A stretch of DNA of 64,000 nucleotides, taken from the NCBI RefSeq assembly GCF_022489035.1, contig NZ_JAKVTV010000002.1:496001-560000 (forward strand). Direction: 5' to 3'. Made by a program: the position numbers and the translations under genes. Positions 59,592-64,000 of this stretch are shown here, piece after piece. The notes beneath the pieces were generated by a model. It saw only the letters and a program-made list of their open reading frames with translations. It had not been told where the DNA came from and made no database searches. The stretch is from Christiangramia lutea. Its GTDB lineage: Bacteria > Bacteroidota > Bacteroidia > Flavobacteriales > Flavobacteriaceae. The number at the start of each line of letters is the position of its first letter. The stretch's first letter is position 1.

Positions 59592-60130
59592 TGTACGACC
59601 TACTTTTAACTTATCGCGAACAACTGGTATACTCACTGGCAGTAGTGATCCTCTTATTAGTTATCCAATTTGTTTTGAAAAAAGCTGCGAACAAGGTTGG
59701 AAAACGAAGCGAGATCAACATCACCCGAACCAGGCTTATGTTCAAATACATAAATATACTCATATTTTTGATCGCGGCATTTTTACTTTCTTTTGCCTGG
59801 GGTGTAGGAATCGCTGAACTGTCGCTAATCTTCTCCTCGGTATTTGCCATTATTGGAGTTGCCCTTTTTGCCATTTGGTCTATTCTAAGTAATATCACTT
59901 CGGGAATCATCATGTTCTTTTCTTTCCCTTATAAGATTGGCGATACGATAAAGATACACGATAAGGATATGCCTATTGAAGCTGAAATTGAAGATATTAA
60001 GGCCTTTCATCTTCATTTGAGAACTTCAGATGGAGAACTTATAACCTATCCTAACAACCTGATCCTCCAAAAAGCGGTTTCTTTAATAGAAGTTCACGGC
60101 AGGTATGATGAAGGGAAAGATGCTCTCTGA
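59591..60130 (+). CDS. Small mechanosensitive channel (MscS family)
   Basis: The 179-residue protein is at the short end of the MscS family. It has three hydrophobic segments (about 10-28, 50-68, 74-97) and the MscS pore-adjacent signature (SNITSGIIMFFSFPYKIGDT) followed by one beta domain (DMPIEAEIEDIKAFHLHLRT). It lacks the large C-terminal cytoplasmic vestibule of E. coli MscS. It would open on membrane tension to release solutes. Translationally coupled to the lipoprotein gene. Confidence 0.85.
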   Translation: MYDLLLTYREQLVYSLAVVILLLVIQFVLKKAANKVGKRSEINITRTRLMFKYINILIFLIAAFLLSFAWGVGIAELSLIFSSVFAIIGVALFAIWSILSNITSGIIMFFSFPYKIGDTIKIHDKDMPIEAEIEDIKAFHLHLRTSDGELITYPNNLILQKAVSLIEVHGRYDEGKDAL

Positions 60131-60177
60131 ATTTTTAAAACTAGCCTAAAATTACCCAGAGAAGAACTGAAAGTTTT

Positions 60178-60185
60178 TATATTTG
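60178..60185 (+). promoter_or_regulatory. -7 promoter element of the PIG-L gene (TATATTTG)
   Basis: TATATTTG fits TAnnTTTG, with a predicted leader of about 14 nt before ATG 60203. No -33 match is seen. Confidence 0.45.
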
Positions 60186-60202
60186 GTAAAACCCTTTATT
60201 CC

Positions 60203-62692
60203 ATGCGAAAATTAGTTTTTGCTCTACTTCTTCTTAATTTCTCATTTAGCCAGGCCCAGGCTCCGGAAAAATGGAGTTCCCTTGAAATATATAACAATAT
60301 TAAAAAACTGAACTTTTTAGGTTCAGTGCTTTACATTGCTGCACATCCAGATGATGAAAACACCAGGCTCATCTCCTATTTTTCGAACGAAAAGAATGCC
60401 AGGACCGCCTATTTATCACTAACAAGAGGTGACGGCGGGCAGAATTTAATAGGACCTGAACTTAGAGAACAACTAGGTCTAATTCGCACCCAGGAATTAC
60501 TTGCTGCAAGAAAAGTAGATGGTGGTGAACAATTCTTTACGAGGGCCAATGACTTTGGGTATTCCAAGGCGCCTTCCGAAACCCTGGAGATCTGGAATAA
60601 GGATGAAGTTTTAAGTGATGTGGTTTGGATCATAAGAAAATTCAGACCAGATGTTATCATCAATCGCTTCGACCACCGCACGCCGGGAAGCACTCACGGG
60701 CATCACACCTCTTCAGCAATTCTAAGCGTTGAAGCTTTCGACCTTGCAGGATCTAAACAGGCTTATGAGGATCAGTTGAAATTTGTTAAGCCTTATCAAC
60801 CAAAAAGACTATTCTTTAACACCTCGCCATGGTTCTACGGTGGAGACGAAACATTCAGGGAAGCTGATAAATCTAATTTTGTAAGTTTTGACACCGGAAC
60901 CTACTTTCCGTTAAGAGGAAAATCTAATACCGAAATAGCCTCAATTAGCCGTAGCCAACATAGATCCCAGGGATTCGGAAGCACAGGTACACGTGGTGAG
61001 CAATTCGAATATTTGGAATTATTGAAGGGTGACCTTCCATCTAAAGATTCAGATATTTTCGATGGGATAGACACAAGCTGGAATCGTGTTGAAAATGCTG
61101 ACGAGATTGGGAAAATCCTTGCTGAAGTTGAAGAAAAATTCAGTTTTGAGGATCCTTCCAAAAGTCTGCCACAACTTCTTAAAGCCTATAATCTTATTCA
61201 GAACCTTGAAGATGGACACTGGAAAGAAGTAAAAACAGAACAGATAAAAAATATCATTTATGCCTGTTCCGGTTTGTACCTGGAGGCTGTTGCTGAAAAA
61301 CCAGCAATAACCCCTTCTGAAGAATTACAGGTTAGCCTGGAAGCGATCAATAGGAGTGATAAGAAAATCCTCCTTAAAAGAGTTGAATTAACTCCTAACA
61401 ACTCTGTTTTGGAGCCTGGGATTAATTTAACGAATAACAAGAACTGGAGTAGCGAAATGACCTTTAGAATTCCGGCAGCTGCTAATTTCACAACTCCATA
61501 CTGGTTGGAAGAAGAAGGTAGCATGGGAATGTATACTGTTAAAGATCAAAAATTAAGAGGACTTGCGGAAACACCTTTAAATACGAAAGCTTCTTTTATC
61601 GTCGAATTTAACGGGACTTCAATCACTTTTGAAAAGCCGGTGGTTTACAAGTACAATGACAACGTGTTTGGTGAAACCTATAAGAACTTTGAGATCGTAC
61701 CCCCTGTGGACCTGAAATTTGAAGAGGATGTTTTAATTTTCAATAATACCGAAGCGAAAGAAATTACAATACAGGTGACTTCAAAGCGACCTGATATTGT
61801 CGGGGAACTAAACCTGAAGGCAGGAAAAGACTGGAAGATCGAACCAATAAAAACTGAATTTTCCATAACTCAGTCAGGCGGGACCGAAAACCTGAAATTT
61901 AAGATCACTCCTCCTGAAGGGCAAAGTGAAAGCAGGCTTAATCCTGAAGCAACTATCGCAGGAAAAGTATATAACCAAAGCCTGATCGAGATCAATTACG
62001 AACATATTCCAGATCAAAATCTGGTAAAAACGGCAAGCCTGAAACTGGTGAAATTGGATATCAGTAAAAAAGGTGAGCAAATTGCTTACATCGAAGGAGC
62101 CGGTGATGTGGTTCCTGAAAGTCTTGAGCAAATTGGATATACCGTCACTAAAATCACACCTTCTGAAATCTCAGTATCTGCACTTGAAAAATTTGATGCC
62201 GTAGTTCTTGGAATAAGAGCCTTCAATATACTGGATGACTTAAAATTCAAACAAGATCAACTTCATAAATATGTAAAAAATGGCGGTACCATGATTGTTC
62301 AGTATAATACCAACCGTGGATTGGTCGTAGATAATTTATCACCTTTTGCATTAAACTTATCACGAGATCGGGTTACCAACGAAAACGCAGAGGTGACTTT
62401 CCTTGCTCCGGAGCATCCTGTTCTGAATACTCCGAATAAACTTTCTAAAGCCGATTTTGAAAATTGGGTTCAGGAAAGAGGATTATATTTTCCGGGGAGC
62501 TGGGATGAAAACTTCACTCCTGTTCTAAGCATGCATGATAAAGGGGAAACACCTAAACAGGGAAGTTTACTGGTAGCAAAATATGGAGAAGGATATTATA
62601 TATATACCGGAATTAGCTTTTTCAGGCAATTCCCGGAAGCGGTTCCTGGTGCTTTCAGACTTTTCGCTAACCTAATTTCAATTGGTAAATAA
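60203..62692 (+). CDS. Large PIG-L-family deacetylase
   Basis: The 829-residue protein has a signal peptide (about 1-20, MRKLVFALLLLNFSFSQAQA). The PIG-L deacetylase domain (about 40-260) contains the zinc and catalytic motif AAHPDDENTR (46-55), TRGDGGQ near 74 and STHGHHTSSAI near 168. The following 560 residues include Ig-like beta domains (about 380-600) and a C-terminal alpha/beta part (about 640-829, with LEKFDAVVLGIRAFNI and NGGTMIVQYNTN), typical of the large Bacteroidota members. It likely deacetylates an N-acetylglucosamine-type sugar in the periplasm or outside. Its stop overlaps the next small gene (TAATG). Confidence 0.88.
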   Translation: MRKLVFALLLLNFSFSQAQAPEKWSSLEIYNNIKKLNFLGSVLYIAAHPDDENTRLISYFSNEKNARTAYLSLTRGDGGQNLIGPELREQLGLIRTQELLAARKVDGGEQFFTRANDFGYSKAPSETLEIWNKDEVLSDVVWIIRKFRPDVIINRFDHRTPGSTHGHHTSSAILSVEAFDLAGSKQAYEDQLKFVKPYQPKRLFFNTSPWFYGGDETFREADKSNFVSFDTGTYFPLRGKSNTEIASISRSQHRSQGFGSTGTRGEQFEYLELLKGDLPSKDSDIFDGIDTSWNRVENADEIGKILAEVEEKFSFEDPSKSLPQLLKAYNLIQNLEDGHWKEVKTEQIKNIIYACSGLYLEAVAEKPAITPSEELQVSLEAINRSDKKILLKRVELTPNNSVLEPGINLTNNKNWSSEMTFRIPAAANFTTPYWLEEEGSMGMYTVKDQKLRGLAETPLNTKASFIVEFNGTSITFEKPVVYKYNDNVFGETYKNFEIVPPVDLKFEEDVLIFNNTEAKEITIQVTSKRPDIVGELNLKAGKDWKIEPIKTEFSITQSGGTENLKFKITPPEGQSESRLNPEATIAGKVYNQSLIEINYEHIPDQNLVKTASLKLVKLDISKKGEQIAYIEGAGDVVPESLEQIGYTVTKITPSEISVSALEKFDAVVLGIRAFNILDDLKFKQDQLHKYVKNGGTMIVQYNTNRGLVVDNLSPFALNLSRDRVTNENAEVTFLAPEHPVLNTPNKLSKADFENWVQERGLYFPGSWDENFTPVLSMHDKGETPKQGSLLVAKYGEGYYIYTGISFFRQFPEAVPGAFRLFANLISIGK

Positions 62693-62799
62693 TGGAAAAA
62701 CCCGAATCTTACCATTGGAAAAAAACGTATACCCTTGTCTTAATCGCAAACGCAATCTATATCCTGGCGTTTTATTTAATAATGAATTATTTCGCCTGA
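62692..62799 (+). CDS. Small membrane peptide (35 aa) preceding a sodium:solute symporter
   Basis: ATG at 62692 shares its A with the PIG-L stop (TAATG), and the frame ends TGA at 62797-62799, two bases before the symporter ATG at 62801. The product MEKPESYHWKKTYTLVLIAN continues with one transmembrane helix (IYILAFYLIMNYFA). Short single-span proteins are often found immediately ahead of sodium:solute symporters, where they may be accessory subunits. It is coupled to both neighbours by spacing, so a three-gene unit is likely. Function unproven. Confidence 0.7.
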   Translation: MEKPESYHWKKTYTLVLIANAIYILAFYLIMNYFA

Positions 62800-62800
62800 T

Positions 62801-64000
62801 ATGCAATTAATAGACTGGATTGTTCTTACCGGAACCATTGCTTTTATCGTTTGGTATGGAGTTTATAAATCCCGAGGAAGTGTAAGCGTTGAAGATTATA
62901 TAGGCGGAGGAAAAAATGCCAAATGGTGGACCATTGGGCTTTCTGTAATGGCCACCCAGGCCAGCGCCATAACTTTCCTTTCCACACCGGGACAGGCCTA
63001 TCATGACGGAATGGGATTCGTTCAATTCTATTTTGGACTGCCTATCGCCATGGTGATCATTTGTATGGTTTTTATACCCATTTATCACCGTTTGAAGGTT
63101 TATACCGCTTATGAATACCTGGAATCCAGGTTCGACAGAAAAACCAGGACTTTAACCGCAATTTTATTTCTCGTGCAAAGAGGCCTTGCAGCAGGAATTA
63201 CCATATTTGCACCGGCGATCGTACTTTCTGCCGTTCTTGGCTGGAACTTAACTTATTTAACTGTAATAATCGGAGTTCTGGTGATAATCTACACTGTATC
63301 TGGAGGAACTAAAGCGGTAAGCCTTACTCACAAACAACAAATGGCAGTGATTTTTACCGGGATGGTTGTCGCATTTTTTATAATTCTAAGCTACCTGCCA
63401 GAATCTGTTGGATTTACTGATGCTTTACAAATAGCCGGTACTGGTGGGAAAATGGATATTCTCGATTATTCCTTCGATTTTGAAAATCGCTATACTCTTT
63501 GGAGCGGACTTATTGGAGGAAGTTTTCTGGCCCTCTCCTATTTTGGAACAGACCAAAGTCAGGTGCAAAGATATCTTTCCGGCGGTTCGGTAAGGGAAAG
63601 TCAATTGGGTATGATATTCAACGGCTTGTTGAAAGTACCACTTCAATTTTTCATTTTATTGGTTGGGGTAATGGTGTTCGTATTTTATCAATTCAATACG
63701 GCTCCTTTAAATTTCAATCCGGCAGCGACCGAAACTGTTCTAAGTTCAAACTATGCCGAACAATACAAGGATCTGATCTTAGTCAATGAGGATATTCAGG
63801 AGAAAAAACAAAAATTAACCCTTAACTATGCTGAAAACAAGGATAATTTATCTGAGCAGCAGGTTGCTGATTTTAAAAAGAAATATGTTCAATTAGAAGA
63901 ACAGCAAAAAGAGGTTCGGGAAGAGGCAAAACTTTTTATAGATGCTTCAGATGAAGAAGCTGAAAGCAACGACAAGGATTATGTATTTATTCATTTCATT
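62801..64000 (+). CDS. Sodium:solute symporter, N-terminal 400 residues (runs off right edge)
   Basis: The SSS-family transporter frame starts at ATG 62801 and is open to the window end. Hydrophobic segments are seen near 7-23, 47-65, 82-98, 122-145, 150-170, 182-200, 230-250 and 275-297. Family motifs include RGSVSVEDYIGGGKNAKWW, TIGLSVMATQASAITFLSTP, YLESRFDRKTRTL, and SYFGTDQSQVQRYLSGGS. After residue 300 comes an unusually long, highly charged stretch (about 325-395, Glu/Lys/Gln-rich) before further membrane helices that lie beyond the edge. The solute cannot be identified. It is likely to form a unit with the 35-residue peptide. Confidence 0.9.
   Translation, partial: MQLIDWIVLTGTIAFIVWYGVYKSRGSVSVEDYIGGGKNAKWWTIGLSVMATQASAITFLSTPGQAYHDGMGFVQFYFGLPIAMVIICMVFIPIYHRLKVYTAYEYLESRFDRKTRTLTAILFLVQRGLAAGITIFAPAIVLSAVLGWNLTYLTVIIGVLVIIYTVSGGTKAVSLTHKQQMAVIFTGMVVAFFIILSYLPESVGFTDALQIAGTGGKMDILDYSFDFENRYTLWSGLIGGSFLALSYFGTDQSQVQRYLSGGSVRESQLGMIFNGLLKVPLQFFILLVGVMVFVFYQFNTAPLNFNPAATETVLSSNYAEQYKDLILVNEDIQEKKQKLTLNYAENKDNLSEQQVADFKKKYVQLEEQQKEVREEAKLFIDASDEEAESNDKDYVFIHFI

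Noticed and set aside
1-64000. CRISPR array, prophage, insertion sequence or integrative element
   Set aside because: No spaced repeats, transposase, integrase, capsid or tRNA-linked junction was seen.
1-64000. tRNA, rRNA or riboswitch in the intergenic gaps
   Set aside because: No cloverleaf, rRNA or known riboswitch core was recognised by eye in the gaps; a covariance search was not possible.

Overview
The window is an ordinary-looking chromosomal stretch of a Gram-negative Bacteroidota, most likely a marine Flavobacteriaceae close to Gramella/Christiangramia (the genus is inferred from gene content and order, not tested). The evidence is AT-rich DNA, promoters of the Bacteroidota type (TAnnTTTG at -7, sometimes with TTTG about 19-21 nt upstream), an LpxC-FabZ fusion, a fused CcsBA cytochrome c assembly protein, PorX of the type IX secretion system, TonB-dependent receptor architecture, and almost no Shine-Dalgarno sequences. 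I see no tRNA, rRNA, CRISPR array, insertion sequence, prophage or plasmid gene.

Layout. 1-1492: start of a membrane VWA-domain protein that runs off the left edge. 1560-4360: fabG, a glycerophosphodiesterase and sucD. 4484-6728: a BlaI/M56 (BlaR1-like) regulatory pair with two operators sitting exactly on the -33 and -7 promoter elements. 6741-13206: a seven-gene minus-strand operon with HD hydrolase, lpxD, lpxC-fabZ, lpxA, efp, a second LpxD-like gene and an NTF2-like gene, covering early lipid A synthesis. 13302-19219: porX, tsaE, a tiny secreted peptide overlapping a membrane protein gene, alanine dehydrogenase, a DUF4258-like protein, bcp and a cysteine-free endonuclease III. 19225-24540: a 50-residue peptide, an ECF-type sigma factor, uvrA and a secreted Arg/Ser/Asn-rich protein behind a sigma-54-like promoter. 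24541-29715: flippase, glycosyltransferase and YfhO, a surface-glycan group. 29793-33677: DUF4834 protein, outer-membrane protein, then a probable capnine (sulfonolipid) pair, capB and capA. 33754-37962: S9 peptidase, ybaB, a peroxiredoxin-like protein, threonine aldolase.

38034-43874: an ATP-grasp / alpha-E / transglutaminase operon facing a large zinc metalloprotease gene that lacks any usual start codon. This operon is the best candidate for an incompletely described system. 43973-48586: prfB with its programmed frameshift, ArsC-like protein, small membrane protein, TonB-type receptor. 48576-55779: a 58-residue membrane protein missed by length cut-offs, a lipoprotein, fumC, a serine hydrolase with a TPR tail, ccsBA. 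55908-64000: a DUF2520 protein, KdsC, a UbiA prenyltransferase, Maf, a lipoprotein, a small MscS channel, a large PIG-L deacetylase, a 35-residue membrane peptide and a sodium:solute symporter cut by the right edge.

Many genes serve the envelope: lipid A (lpx genes, KdsC), sulfonolipids (capA/capB), surface glycans, T9SS control (PorX), outer-membrane proteins and cytochrome c assembly. No gap between genes exceeds 300 bases once the small genes described here are counted. The longest (2307-2554, 15387-15669, 20024-20258, 37963-38163, 49393-49679) hold promoters or nothing recognisable.
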